Shown: in pieces, positions 15,208 through 24,667 of the stretch | How the letters are laid out: each line of letters starts with the position of its first letter | How positions within the stretch are numbered: position 1 is the first letter of the stretch | Assembly (NCBI GenBank): GCA_963921245.4 | Contig: CAWUEY030000001.1 | Span: forward strand, 930,001 to 994,000 | DNA from: JABJGO01 sp963921245 | GTDB lineage: Bacteria > Pseudomonadota > Alphaproteobacteria > Rhodospirillales > Casp-alpha2 | Direction of reading: 5' to 3' | DNA: 64,000 bases | Program-made: the position numbers and the translations under genes | The notes under the pieces: model-generated | What the model was told of the DNA's origin: nothing | Database searches by the model: none | What the model saw: the letters and a program-made list of their open reading frames with translations, nothing else

Positions 15208-16086
15208 ATGACTATTAGACCTGTCCGAAAAGCGTTGTTTCCTGTCGCCGGATTGGGCACACGCTTTCTTCCAGCAACCAAAGCCCTAGCAAAAGAAATG
15301 TTGCCAGTGGTAGACAAACCTCTGATCCAGTATGCACTGGAAGAAGCCAGAGATGCAGGAATTGAGCAATTCATCTTTGTCACCGGTCGCGGTAAGGGGG
15401 CCATTGAGGATCACTTTGACCATGCCGTTGAGCTGGAACAGGTACTGACAGAGCGCGGTAAAGATGCGGACCTTCAAACAGTTCGTGATTGCTCTCCAGC
15501 TCCCGGACAACTGACCTATGTTCGTCAGCAACGCCCCCTGGGGCTCGGCCATGCGGTCTGGTGCGGAAAGAACTACATTGGTGATGAACCTTTCGCTGTT
15601 TTGCTTGCCGATGACCTGATCCTCGCCCAACCAGGATGTCTGCGTCAGATGATTGAGGCCTATAACGAAGTCGGCGGGAACATTATCGCAACTACCGAAG
15701 TCTCGCCGGAACACACCAATCGGTATGGGATTCTCGACATTGATGAAAATGGAGATCAAGGCAGGCTGGTTCGTGCCCGTGGCTTGGTTGAAAAACCGGA
15801 TCCGAGTATTGCACCTTCCAATTTTTGTGTTGTTGGACGCTACATTCTGCAACCCGATGTTCTGACCCGTCTGGATTGTCATGAAACCGGGACAGGGGGT
15901 GAGATACAACTGACCGACGCAATTGCGCGCTCGGGTTGCAACACCTCACTGCACGGTGTCCGGTTTGAGGGAACCCGTTTCGACTGTGGCAGCAAACTTG
16001 GGTTCCTGGAGGCAAATGTCGCCTTCTCCCTGTCTCGCCACGACATGCGCGATGGTGTTCTCGATATTCTGAAGGATTATCTTTAG
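15208..16086 (+). CDS. galU: UTP--glucose-1-phosphate uridylyltransferase
   Basis: GalU makes UDP-glucose from UTP and glucose-1-phosphate, feeding cell-envelope and exopolysaccharide synthesis. The 292-residue protein begins with KALFPVAGLGTRFLPATKA, the nucleotide-binding loop of the family, and then has KEMLPVVDKPLIQYALEEA. The motif RPLGLGHAVWC and the strand FAVLLADDLIL (metal-binding Asp) are typical, as is VEKPDPSIAPSNF. Length is normal. The stop codon is immediately followed by the ATG of ugd, so the two are almost certainly co-translated. Confidence 0.97.
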   Translation: MTIRPVRKALFPVAGLGTRFLPATKALAKEMLPVVDKPLIQYALEEARDAGIEQFIFVTGRGKGAIEDHFDHAVELEQVLTERGKDADLQTVRDCSPAPGQLTYVRQQRPLGLGHAVWCGKNYIGDEPFAVLLADDLILAQPGCLRQMIEAYNEVGGNIIATTEVSPEHTNRYGILDIDENGDQGRLVRARGLVEKPDPSIAPSNFCVVGRYILQPDVLTRLDCHETGTGGEIQLTDAIARSGCNTSLHGVRFEGTRFDCGSKLGFLEANVAFSLSRHDMRDGVLDILKDYL

Positions 16087-17391
16087 ATGCGTGTAGCTAT
16101 GATTGGCACCGGATACGTTGGACTGGTATCCGGGACCTGTTTTTCCGAATTCGGTCTGGATGTCGTTTGTGTCGACAAGGATACAAACAAAATTGACGCT
16201 TTGAAAAACGGGGAGATTCCCATCTTTGAACCGGGGTTGGATGATCTTGTGAACAGAAACGCCGCCGCCGGGCGGCTGACATTTTCAACTGATCTGTCTG
16301 AAAGTGTTAAAGGGTCGCAAGCGGTCTTCATCGCGGTTGGCACACCGAGTCGCCGGGGAGATGGTCATGCTGATCTCTCCTACGTATATGCGGCGGCGGC
16401 GGAAATCGCCCAAGCCATGGACGGTTACACGGTCGTTGTCACGAAATCGACAGTGCCCGTCGGTACAGGCCGTGAAGTTGCCGATATCATTCAGAAAGCA
16501 AACCCCAATGCCGATTTTGACGTGGTGTCAAATCCAGAGTTCTTACGCGAAGGATCCGCCATTGAGGACTTCATGCGTCCAAACCGCGTGATTATTGGAA
16601 CCTCCAGTGAGCGGGCAAAGGACGTTATGAGAGAGTTGTACCGTCCTTTGTTTGTGGCCGAGACACCGATCTTCTTCACCACGCGACAGTCATCGGAACT
16701 GATCAAATATGCCGCCAATACGTTTCTCGCGACGAAGATCACGTTCATTAATGAGGTCGCCGATCTGTGCGAGAAGGTTGACGCCGATGTCCAGGATGTT
16801 GCCCGGGGTATCGGATTGGATGGACGGATTGGGTCAAAGTTCCTACACGCGGGCCCCGGGTACGGCGGTTCCTGCTTCCCGAAAGATACGCTGGCTTTGA
16901 TCAAAACCGCGCAAGATGTGGGTGTCCCGTTACGCATTGTTGAAACTGTCGTGGACGTCAACGACAAACGCAAACAGGCAATGTCGGGCCGAATTATCGA
17001 AGCCTGCAATGGCAATGTTGACGGAAAAACCATTGCGGTGTTGGGAGTTACGTTTAAGCCCAATACTGATGACATGCGCGATGGGCCAAGTCTGGATATC
17101 ATTCCGGCGCTGCAATCCGCTGGTGCCACGATCCGTGCCTACGATCCGCAAGGGATGGAAGAGGCGGGGAAGATGCTGCCCGATGTGGTTTGGACAGACG
17201 ATGCCTATGACGCTGTTAGCGGTGCTGATGCTGTTACCATTATTACGGAATGGAATCAGTTCAGGGCATTGCAACTGGATCGCCTGAAATCCGCCATGAA
17301 AACCCCTATTATGGTGGATTTAAGAAACATCTATAACCCTGCTGAAATGTCAGATAACGGTTTTGTCTATTTCAGCGTCGGTCGGACCTGA
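16087..17391 (+). CDS. ugd: UDP-glucose 6-dehydrogenase
   Basis: Ugd oxidises UDP-glucose twice with NAD to UDP-glucuronate. The 434-residue protein has the N-terminal Rossmann motif IGTGYVGLVSGTCFSE, then FIAVGTPSRRGDG and VVVTKSTVPVGTG. The active-site cysteine lies in GPGYGGSCFPKDTLAL. The C-terminal NAD domain contains LGVTFKPNTDDMRDGPSL, a hallmark of the family. It directly abuts galU, which makes its substrate, and is followed 45 bases later by a phosphohexomutase. Confidence 0.97.
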   Translation: MRVAMIGTGYVGLVSGTCFSEFGLDVVCVDKDTNKIDALKNGEIPIFEPGLDDLVNRNAAAGRLTFSTDLSESVKGSQAVFIAVGTPSRRGDGHADLSYVYAAAAEIAQAMDGYTVVVTKSTVPVGTGREVADIIQKANPNADFDVVSNPEFLREGSAIEDFMRPNRVIIGTSSERAKDVMRELYRPLFVAETPIFFTTRQSSELIKYAANTFLATKITFINEVADLCEKVDADVQDVARGIGLDGRIGSKFLHAGPGYGGSCFPKDTLALIKTAQDVGVPLRIVETVVDVNDKRKQAMSGRIIEACNGNVDGKTIAVLGVTFKPNTDDMRDGPSLDIIPALQSAGATIRAYDPQGMEEAGKMLPDVVWTDDAYDAVSGADAVTIITEWNQFRALQLDRLKSAMKTPIMVDLRNIYNPAEMSDNGFVYFSVGRT

Positions 17392-17436
17392 AAACAGTCC
17401 CCTGATACCCGGCGCGATTAACAAAAGGAAAACGAT

Positions 17437-18819
17437 ATGGCTCAGGGTTACGGGATTGATCCGGTCATCCTGCGGGAATATGACATCCGGGGGTTGGTCG
17501 AAACGCAACTTACGCCGGATACCGTTTATCATATCGGTCTCGGGCTTGGTACTATTTTGCAGGAACGAGGCTGTCGTTCCATTGCCGTTGGATATGACGG
17601 TCGAATTAGCTCTCCTGCCCTAGAAGAAGCGATGGTCAGCGGTTTGTCCGGTTCTGGTATGGCTGTCTTGCGCGTCGGACGCGGCCCATCACCGATGCTG
17701 TATTTCGCCTCCCACCACCTCGACACCGACGCCGCCGCCATGGTTACCGGATCGCACAACCCGCCCGAATACAATGGGATAAAACTTGTGCAGCAAGGCA
17801 GGTCATTCTGGGGTGCCGATATCCAGGAATTGGGGCAACGCGTTCGAGAGGGAACCTATCAAATCGACCAGAATGGTGAAATCAGCACCCATCAGGTCTT
17901 TGATGCTTATGTCAATAGACTGGTATCGGATTTCAGCGGGGGCACCCCCTTGAAAGTCGCCTGGGATCCTGGCAACGGTGCCGCAGGGGAGGTGATCCAG
18001 GCGCTGACTGCCAGATTACCGGGGGAGCATCTGCTCATCAATGAGACCATTGACGGTACTTTTCCCAATCACCACCCGGACCCCACGGTTGAAGAGAACC
18101 TGGAACAACTGAAGGCACTCGTCCTCGATCAAAGCTGTGACATGGGCATTGCTTTCGACGGTGACGGGGACCGCATCGGGGTTGTTGACAGCAAGGCTCG
18201 TGTACTCTGGGGGGATCAAATCCTGATACTTTTGGCGCGCGAGGTGTTGCGAGAACTGCCCGGCGCCACAATCATTGCCGACGTGAAAACCAGCCGCGCG
18301 TTCTTTGATGAAATCAAACGCATGGGCGGTGATCCCGTAATGTGGAAAACCGGGCACTCCCTTATCAAAAACAAGATGTATGAGACGGGTGCGCCTCTGG
18401 CCGGTGAAATGAGCGCTCACATCTTCATTAAACACCGGTATTACGGTTTTGATGATGCATCCTACGCGGCGGTACGACTGCTTTCCATTCTGACTTCGGA
18501 AGGGGAGAGCCTAGCGGATATGCGTGATCAACTACCCGATCTGATCAATACACCGGAGCTCAGGTTCCCCTGCGCCGAAGATCGCAAGGCTGCTGTGGTT
18601 GAGGAAGTACATGCGCGTCTCGCCATGGATGACACCGCAACCGTGCACACCATCGACGGTGTTCGCGTTGAGACCGAAGACGGTTGGTGGTTACTCAGGG
18701 CGTCCAATACCCAGGATGTACTGGTTGCACGCTGTGAGTCGGATACGGAACAGGGGCTTGCACGCCTAAAGCAGGCCCTGAACACCCAATTACAGGCATC
18801 CGGCCTCGAAGCTTTGTAA
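17437..18819 (+). CDS. Phosphomannomutase/phosphoglucomutase (AlgC/ManB type)
   Basis: This 460-residue alpha-D-phosphohexomutase interconverts hexose 1- and 6-phosphates. The phosphoserine loop is TGSHNPPEYNGIK near residue 107, the magnesium loop is FDGDGDRIGV near residue 240, and the sugar-binding loop GEMSAHIF lies near residue 325. The phosphate-binding C-terminal loop reads RASNTQDVL. The sequence is closest to the PMM/PGM branch of Pseudomonas AlgC. With galU and ugd it forms an operon that takes glucose 6-phosphate to UDP-glucuronate, a precursor for capsule or lipopolysaccharide. Confidence 0.95.
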   Translation: MAQGYGIDPVILREYDIRGLVETQLTPDTVYHIGLGLGTILQERGCRSIAVGYDGRISSPALEEAMVSGLSGSGMAVLRVGRGPSPMLYFASHHLDTDAAAMVTGSHNPPEYNGIKLVQQGRSFWGADIQELGQRVREGTYQIDQNGEISTHQVFDAYVNRLVSDFSGGTPLKVAWDPGNGAAGEVIQALTARLPGEHLLINETIDGTFPNHHPDPTVEENLEQLKALVLDQSCDMGIAFDGDGDRIGVVDSKARVLWGDQILILLAREVLRELPGATIIADVKTSRAFFDEIKRMGGDPVMWKTGHSLIKNKMYETGAPLAGEMSAHIFIKHRYYGFDDASYAAVRLLSILTSEGESLADMRDQLPDLINTPELRFPCAEDRKAAVVEEVHARLAMDDTATVHTIDGVRVETEDGWWLLRASNTQDVLVARCESDTEQGLARLKQALNTQLQASGLEAL

Positions 18820-18857
18820 AATCCAGGGGTTTGTCGACGGCCTGAGAGACTAAACAC

Positions 18858-19886
18858 CTATTGATGACGTGCAACGCTTTCAACAAAGCTGTCGATGACC
18901 GCCGGCTCTGAATTGAACGCAGTGACCAGGCGCATGAACTGTCCTATGCCGTCAACGTCGCGATAAATCTGAAACCCATCAGCCTCAAGGCCGTCTTTAG
19001 CGGATTCCGGTATGGCGGCATAAACCATGTTTGCAGGCGGTTGACATAACAACTCAACCCCACAATTCTCGTGCAATCCCACCGCCAGACGTGAGGCCAT
19101 GGCATTGGCGTGCCGGGCGTTATTCAGCCACAAATCATTCGTGATGTAGGCGTCTATTTGCGCCGAGACAAACCGCATCTTTGAAAAAAGATGGCCACCC
19201 CGTTTGCGACGATAGGCAAATTGCTCTGCCAGGGCCTTATTGAAAATCACCACGGCTTCCGCGCCGAGGCATCCATTTTTGCTGCCGCCAAAGGACAAAA
19301 CATCAATGCCTGCTTTCCATGTCACATCGGCCGGATGACAGTTGAGTGCTGCTACAGCATTGGCAAATCGAGCACCATCCATATGGACAGAAAGGTCATT
19401 TTCATGGGCCCGGTCTGAAATGGATTGTACTGTCTCGATATCATAGAGCGTTCCCGCTTCTGTAATCTGTGTAAGGCTGACGGCAGATATCTTGACGTCA
19501 TGAACGGACGGCCCATATTGGCTCCAGGCGGTATCAAAACCTGTAGGTGTGCATTTGCCATCAACATCATCCATATGCAAAAGGCGTGCGCCGTGGGTGT
19601 AAAACTCCACAGCCCCGCATTCAGCGGAAATCAGATGGGCGTGTGGATGACAGAGGATCGCGCCGTAAGGCGGTGTCATAACAGATAGGGCCAGGGCATT
19701 CGCCGAGGTTCCGGTGGCGACAAAAAAGACGGCAGCATCACAGTCAAACAGTTCGCGAATGCGATCCTCAGCTCGGCGTGTCAACGGATCTGCGCCGTAT
19801 GGCATCGCATGGCCCTCATTGGCCCGAACGACGGCATCCAGGATTTCAGGGGAGGCACCCGTCGCATTGTCGGAACAAAAATTCAT
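18858..19886 (-). CDS. ltaE: Low-specificity L-threonine aldolase
   Basis: The 342-residue fold-type I PLP enzyme splits threonine or allo-threonine to glycine and acetaldehyde. It opens with FCSDNATGASPEILDA and has the family's substrate segment GHAMPYGADPLTRRAE. The PLP lysine is Lys203 in LSFGGSKNGCLGAEA, preceded by HMDGARFANA. Length is normal for the family. It ends 39 bases from the convergent phosphohexomutase and starts 32 bases downstream of the M67 gene's end on the same strand, so they may share a transcript. A separate threonine route (tdh-kbl) is at the right end of the window. Confidence 0.92.
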   Translation of the reverse strand: MNFCSDNATGASPEILDAVVRANEGHAMPYGADPLTRRAEDRIRELFDCDAAVFFVATGTSANALALSVMTPPYGAILCHPHAHLISAECGAVEFYTHGARLLHMDDVDGKCTPTGFDTAWSQYGPSVHDVKISAVSLTQITEAGTLYDIETVQSISDRAHENDLSVHMDGARFANAVAALNCHPADVTWKAGIDVLSFGGSKNGCLGAEAVVIFNKALAEQFAYRRKRGGHLFSKMRFVSAQIDAYITNDLWLNNARHANAMASRLAVGLHENCGVELLCQPPANMVYAAIPESAKDGLEADGFQIYRDVDGIGQFMRLVTAFNSEPAVIDSFVESVARHQ

Positions 19887-19918
19887 GATGAGGTTTCCTT
19901 GTGTGCCGTCCTGCTATT

Positions 19919-20356
19919 CTAGCTGGTAATGCCTCGGATTTGTAGATCAACGGGAGCGAACCCCGTTTGAATATCAGTGGGGCGAAAAGCACCTGTTGCA
20001 GAAACCACACCCTTATTGAGACCAATAATGATCCACAAGAGACCGGGCTCATAAGCCATTGCAATGTCGGTTTTTGAAGGTGTGGCAGGACGATCGGGAT
20101 GAGAATGAAAATGGCCGACGAGTTCCTCAGTTGTATCTTCCAGTTCCCGCATAAGGTCAAATCGAACCTGGGGGTCGATCTCGAAGGTTTTTGATTTATC
20201 CTGATCGCTGACGTTTTTGCTGGGCACAACTCGTGTCACGTGAACCTGTCCTCCCTCGCTAATGCCAGCCAATAGACCGCAACATTCTTCAGGATAAGCT
20301 TTCTCGGCGTGATAATGAAGTTCTGACAAATTTTCCTGTGCGAGTATTATCATCAA
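19919..20356 (-). CDS. M67 (JAMM/MPN) metalloprotease-like protein
   Basis: The 145-residue protein is an isolated JAMM domain. The metal-binding motif is complete: Glu in YPEECCGLL (residue 23 or 24), then GHFHSHP with His84 and His86, Ser94 and Asp97 in TPSKTDIAMA, i.e. HxH-x7-SxxD. Bacterial members include enzymes that cleave ubiquitin-like sulfur carriers (as in some cysteine and siderophore pathways) and RadC-like proteins. No ubiquitin-like carrier or E1-like gene is seen next to it. Its start overlaps the end of the upstream DUF6476-like gene by four bases (ATGA), so it is translationally coupled. Confidence 0.88.
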   Translation of the reverse strand: MMIILAQENLSELHYHAEKAYPEECCGLLAGISEGGQVHVTRVVPSKNVSDQDKSKTFEIDPQVRFDLMRELEDTTEELVGHFHSHPDRPATPSKTDIAMAYEPGLLWIIIGLNKGVVSATGAFRPTDIQTGFAPVDLQIRGITS

Positions 20357-20664
20357 GGCTCTAGCCGAATTTTTCCGAGAACTTTTCCGGATCGGATTTC
20401 GATCACCACAACTTGTTGACAGGAGGCACTGGAGCCTCCTAACCGTAACAGAAGAGTTCCATCCTCTGCTTTGATGTCTGCGATGTCACATTCGTTAGCG
20501 TTGTTGATAACGATGTCTCCGAAACTTTCCGTCGATTGTTCAGACGGTTTCGGTTTTGATGAGTTTTTAAAACCGGTTTTCGCCACCAGTCCATAGGCTA
20601 ACAAGCCCACACAAATGAGAATGAGTATCCCCAAACCGATAACCAGGGCTTTTAAATACTGCAT
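20353..20664 (-). CDS. DUF6476-like small membrane-anchored protein
   Basis: The 103-residue protein has one N-terminal membrane span (about residues 5-27, LKALVIGLGILILICVGLLA), a short polar linker and a C-terminal beta-rich periplasmic part. ADIKAEDGTLLLRL and VVVIEIRSGKVLGKIRLEP look like a small beta barrel or propeller blade. This matches the DUF6476 family that sits divergent from rluD in many alphaproteobacteria. The function is unknown. It overlaps the JAMM gene by four bases and diverges from rluD across a 91-base gap that must hold both promoters. Confidence 0.7.
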   Translation of the reverse strand: MQYLKALVIGLGILILICVGLLAYGLVAKTGFKNSSKPKPSEQSTESFGDIVINNANECDIADIKAEDGTLLLRLGGSSASCQQVVVIEIRSGKVLGKIRLEP

Positions 20665-20755
20665 TGAGTGGCTGTCCTTGTTCCATAGCTGTAGTATCGC
20701 ATTGCGTATTGCCGGTTGGTGCTAACGTTCGCGAGAACAGAAGAAAGTAAAGTAT

Positions 20756-21733
20756 ATGGCATTGAGGGAGGGTCAACATTTAAGGCTTACCGTAGTGGCG
20801 GGCAAGGGACGTGTTCGACTGGATCGATATCTGAGTGACGAAATTACCGACATATCTCGCAACCGTTTACAATCCCTGATCAAGAATGGCACCGTCAAAA
20901 TCAATGGTCAGTTTCAGAGTGAGGCAAAGTTCAAGGTAAAGGACGGTGATCGGATCGAAGTAGTGATCCCGCCCCCGGAGCCTTCCGAGTTGCTTGCGCA
21001 AGCCATTCCGCTGAAAGTTGTGTATGAGGATGAAGACATTATCGTTGTCAACAAGCCCGCGGGGCTTGTCGTCCATCCCGCGCCCGGTAATCCTGATAGG
21101 ACCCTGGTCAACGCTCTATTGGCTCATTGTGGAGATAGTCTCAAGGGTGTTGGCGGTGTCGCCCGACCCGGGATAGTTCATCGTCTCGACAAGGGGACAA
21201 GCGGGTTACTCGTGGCGGCCAAGACAGAATTTGCTCATGCCGCACTGACGGAACAGTTTTCCCGGCATTCCATTGAACGTGCCTATCAGGCGCTGGTTTG
21301 GGGTGTCCCGTCACCCACATCTGGAACCATCGAACAAAACATTGGCCGTAATCCCGCCAATCGGAAGAAAATGGCTGTCGTAAAGCATGGAGGTAAACAT
21401 GCCATAACCCATTATGCTGTTTTGCAGACATTTGAAACGTTGGCCGCGCGCGTGGCGTGCCGCTTGGAAACCGGACGAACCCACCAAATTCGTGTCCACC
21501 TTTCCTCACGCGGGCACCCGGTGATTGGTGATCCCCAGTATGGTGGTGGAGACAGGTCCAGGCGGGGTATAAACACCGATATCCGGGAACATTTGAAAAC
21601 GGTCTCGCACCAGGCATTGCATGCTGCGGAGTTGGGTATTCTGCACCCGTCGACCGGTAAAGCGTTGAAATGGCGCGTGGACGCCCCGGCCCACATGGAG
21701 GACCTGGTGCACGTTCTGGAGCGGAACAACTAG
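20756..21733 (+). CDS. rluD: Ribosomal large subunit pseudouridine synthase (RluA/RluD family)
   Basis: The 325-residue protein starts with an S4 RNA-binding domain (RLDRYLSDEITDISRNRLQ, about residues 21-40), then the catalytic domain. The catalytic aspartate is Asp145 in VHRLDKGTSGLLV. ERAYQALVWG, RLETGRTHQIRVH and GHPVIGDPQYGG are strong RluA/RluD signatures. RluD modifies positions 1911, 1915 and 1917 of 23S rRNA helix 69. Assignment to RluD rather than RluC rests on the S4 domain and the gene context. The gene ends immediately next to the convergent membrane-protein gene, with no gap. Confidence 0.93.
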   Translation: MALREGQHLRLTVVAGKGRVRLDRYLSDEITDISRNRLQSLIKNGTVKINGQFQSEAKFKVKDGDRIEVVIPPPEPSELLAQAIPLKVVYEDEDIIVVNKPAGLVVHPAPGNPDRTLVNALLAHCGDSLKGVGGVARPGIVHRLDKGTSGLLVAAKTEFAHAALTEQFSRHSIERAYQALVWGVPSPTSGTIEQNIGRNPANRKKMAVVKHGGKHAITHYAVLQTFETLAARVACRLETGRTHQIRVHLSSRGHPVIGDPQYGGGDRSRRGINTDIREHLKTVSHQALHAAELGILHPSTGKALKWRVDAPAHMEDLVHVLERNN

Positions 21734-22471
21734 TTATACGTTGGCTGTAGCAGGCTTTCCTTCATCATTAGATGGTGTCGGTGTCTCGCTACCATTTTCC
21801 CCGGGTTCCGGTGGTGGAACCAAAGAAGGCTCGGAGGGTTCGGGTTCTCGCGCTGCTTCACCTACAGACTCCATAGACGCTGTAGATTGCGTCGCCAGCG
21901 TTCCTTGAGCGCTCGCTGCTTTTGGATTCTGGGTGACTTTGCTGTCTTTCGCGGTATCCCCGGTTTTCTGTTTTTCCATGCCGATACTGGCGGGTGCCCG
22001 TTTTTCCACTTTTGCCGAAACGCCGTCACCCCATTCATTGATCAGTTTTCGTTGTTCTCCGCGTAAGGTTACGATCCGTCGTTGAGCAACAACACTCAAG
22101 AACGAAGAAATGACAGGGGGAACCGCACTATAGATGACCCAGCCGAATGCCGCCGCGCCGAGGATGATTACAAGAGCGAATACATCCGTTAAGACGGTCA
22201 CCGCCGCACCTAGGCTGTGATCAGTCAGCCAGAGGTCCAACAGGCTAGGAAACACGCCGCAAACATTCATGCTGGCAACGCAAAATGTGGCGTATCGTTC
22301 TTTTTGCTGATCAACAACAAAGGCGACAAATGTTGGCAGCATTCCGAAAACAAGGACAACCACGGTCGGCAAGGCAAAAATCAACAGGCCGAAGGCGACG
22401 ACGGAGGCCCATAGTACATGTGCTTTGCGGTTAGAACCGGGGGCGGATTGTGGTGCTTTTGTATTAGCCAT
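21734..22471 (-). CDS. Polytopic membrane protein, partner of the pseudokinase gene
   Basis: The 245-residue protein has three or four hydrophobic segments: about 18-38 (VLWASVVAFGLLIFALPTVV), 41-55, and two in the 85-125 region (ALVIILGAAAFGWVIYSAVPPVI). A basic cytoplasmic stretch follows (QRRIVTLRGEQRKLINEWGD). The last 100 residues are a Pro/Ser/Glu-rich disordered tail. I do not recognise a named family. It starts only 9 bases after the stop of the membrane-anchored pseudokinase, so the two are surely co-expressed. The order (kinase-like first, then the membrane protein) and the tight spacing suggest a joint complex at the inner membrane. Confidence 0.7.
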   Translation of the reverse strand: MANTKAPQSAPGSNRKAHVLWASVVAFGLLIFALPTVVVLVFGMLPTFVAFVVDQQKERYATFCVASMNVCGVFPSLLDLWLTDHSLGAAVTVLTDVFALVIILGAAAFGWVIYSAVPPVISSFLSVVAQRRIVTLRGEQRKLINEWGDGVSAKVEKRAPASIGMEKQKTGDTAKDSKVTQNPKAASAQGTLATQSTASMESVGEAAREPEPSEPSLVPPPEPGENGSETPTPSNDEGKPATANV

Positions 22472-22480
22472 CTTTTGCCC

Positions 22481-24667
22481 CTAAAACACATTCAGCATGA
22501 ACAGCATGGTAACCATCGCCATTGACACCAGAATAGAAGACATGGCTGTCACCTTCTGCGCTGTTCTCATAACTTTTGATATTTTGCCATCATCACCACC
22601 GATAATGTCGACAATTTCAGCTTCTGCTTCGGCAAACTCGGCCTGGGCTTCGGCAAAACCAGTTGAGTCGTCGCGGCGTTTTTCCGCACTTTCTATTAAC
22701 TCGAACAGATCGCGCAGGCTGCCTTTGCGGACAACTTGCGGGATTTCCCGTTCCAGTTCACGCCGGGTTGTGCGGCTATGATAGGTGTTGATTGCAGGGC
22801 CAACCTGACCACCAACCCAACTGGTCAAGCCAAGTAGCGGTCCGGTAGAGGATTTGTGTTGAACAAATGCAAAAAGGCTGAGAACACCGATGGCAGAGCG
22901 TTCAATCATCGGAGAGGCAATTGCCCGTAAATGCAAGTGAACATCGCCGACAAATCGCGTTGTGATATAGGCGGCAATGTGTCGGTCGATGGGTCGTGTA
23001 CCGGTTTCAACTTTGTTGGAAACCCGATCCATAGCGAGCAGTAAATCAGTGCAATCGGTGACATTTTCTTCAATCACCAATTCACTTTGACAAGGGATAA
23101 AGTCGTTGAGTTCATAGAGACAACGCTCGATCCCGTATCCCATATCCCTTGATTTCAGGTGTCCACGACATCGAACGAAGGTTCGTTGCCAGTTCAGATG
23201 GTTGCTGGTGATCTTGGGCTGCGCCTTGAACCAGAAGTCATAAATCTCCTGAGTAATGATATCAACGATGGCCTTTGCATTCTGGTTCACCATGGTTTCA
23301 ACTGCTAGGGCGCTGCCCAGGGCATCCGGCATGAGAGCATAACCCCGATATCGAATAGGGCCAATGGGATCCAGCAGCATACATATCCGGGAAATCACCA
23401 CATCCGGTTTCGCGTTGGCGGACCCTGGGTTGTAATTTGAGTGATCCATCAGAGCTTTATAGATGTCAGCCATCTCCTCATCGCCCAGACTTCTTCGGAG
23501 CCAGCCTTCAAAATTATCATCGGCCTTCAGGGTTTTGAAGGCCTCTTCGTATTTGGCAGCGAATGCATAGGCCAAAGTTCGTGGGCTTAAGTGACCTTGC
23601 TTGTCGAACGTATAGGGTGAGGTGGCCTTTTTTTGTCCCTGACGTTGCATGGGGGTTTGCTTGCGGCCATTGGCCCAGGCGTCAACCTGATCCGGATTCC
23701 AACGCGTTTTCTCATCATCACTCATAAGTCCGCGAAGCAACTCAATCACACCCATGGGCAGACGGGCTTTGCCACAGACGGCACCATAGGTGCCGCTTTC
23801 GACCTTTGCAGCGATGATATCGAGGCTGGAAAGACGGCGGAGGGGATTGTAGCCCAGTAAGATAATGACAATCGCGATCCCCAGCGCATACATATCGTCG
23901 GCCAAGGTTCCATCGCCGCGTCCCGAAGGCGGCGCCATGGATCGTTCAATAGGTTCGTACATCACCGGTTGATCGAATCCGGGCGGTGTTGTCACACATT
24001 CACCCAGTACGATCTCGTCACGAGTTTCGTCCATAAAGAACATGTTGTCCGGACGAATGGATCGATGGATGAGACCTGCCTCCATAAGAGATACGATGCC
24101 CTCCATGGCGGGGAGAACCACGCGCTTGACGACGTCATATTCGCCAACCCTTGTCACGCCGGTTGAGATTGCACCTATCAAGCTGCCGCCGAGCGGTTGT
24201 TCACAAATAACAGCGGCAACTGCCTTGTCATAGGGCTCCCAATACACATATCCCCAGTCATGGATTGGGATAACGCCCTTGAAACGACTGGACCGCAGTT
24301 TCCGAATGGACCCAACCCGGATTGGCATGCCGGGTTGGCACATAAGCGCAAACAGCTTCACGCCGGGGAGTTCGCTATCCGTCGCTTCGTAGGCCTTCGC
24401 ACAGGGCGAGTCGAATTGGGGGAGCGGCTTCTCTCCATCAATCGTGTAACGATCGTGAATTCGGGCGGTAAAGGTCAGCGGTTGCGACTCGGATCGTTCA
24501 GGTGCTGGTGTGGGAGCCGCTTGCGTAGGAGAAGAGGGCACAGTCGCTGGCGCTGGCGTATCGTCATCGGGTTTTGGTGCATCGGCGGCGGATAGCGGAG
24601 CATCATTCGAAGGAACTCCTTCGGATGCAGCCGGGTTTCCGGTGGTGTTTTCGGCGGTTTCTGCCAT
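22481..24667 (-). CDS. Membrane-anchored protein kinase-like protein, probable pseudokinase
   Basis: The 728-residue protein begins with a 60-residue Ala/Pro-rich disordered region. A kinase-like fold covers roughly 68-330. The catalytic-loop equivalent reads HRSIRPDN (201-208): His-Arg are kept and Asn208 is kept, but the catalytic Asp is Ser203 and the Lys is Arg. The DFG position is LGE (221-223), so the metal-binding Asp is lost. The helix-F motif DDMYALG (257-263) is present. No VAIK lysine is obvious. A long alpha-helical region (350-690) follows, with an AEAQAEFAEAEAEIVDII coil, and a single C-terminal membrane anchor (about 706-726). It resembles Hanks-type kinase homologues found in alphaproteobacteria but lacks the catalytic residues. 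It is the first gene of a two-gene unit. Confidence 0.75.
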   Translation of the reverse strand: MAETAENTTGNPAASEGVPSNDAPLSAADAPKPDDDTPAPATVPSSPTQAAPTPAPERSESQPLTFTARIHDRYTIDGEKPLPQFDSPCAKAYEATDSELPGVKLFALMCQPGMPIRVGSIRKLRSSRFKGVIPIHDWGYVYWEPYDKAVAAVICEQPLGGSLIGAISTGVTRVGEYDVVKRVVLPAMEGIVSLMEAGLIHRSIRPDNMFFMDETRDEIVLGECVTTPPGFDQPVMYEPIERSMAPPSGRGDGTLADDMYALGIAIVIILLGYNPLRRLSSLDIIAAKVESGTYGAVCGKARLPMGVIELLRGLMSDDEKTRWNPDQVDAWANGRKQTPMQRQGQKKATSPYTFDKQGHLSPRTLAYAFAAKYEEAFKTLKADDNFEGWLRRSLGDEEMADIYKALMDHSNYNPGSANAKPDVVISRICMLLDPIGPIRYRGYALMPDALGSALAVETMVNQNAKAIVDIITQEIYDFWFKAQPKITSNHLNWQRTFVRCRGHLKSRDMGYGIERCLYELNDFIPCQSELVIEENVTDCTDLLLAMDRVSNKVETGTRPIDRHIAAYITTRFVGDVHLHLRAIASPMIERSAIGVLSLFAFVQHKSSTGPLLGLTSWVGGQVGPAINTYHSRTTRRELEREIPQVVRKGSLRDLFELIESAEKRRDDSTGFAEAQAEFAEAEAEIVDIIGGDDGKISKVMRTAQKVTAMSSILVSMAMVTMLFMLNVF

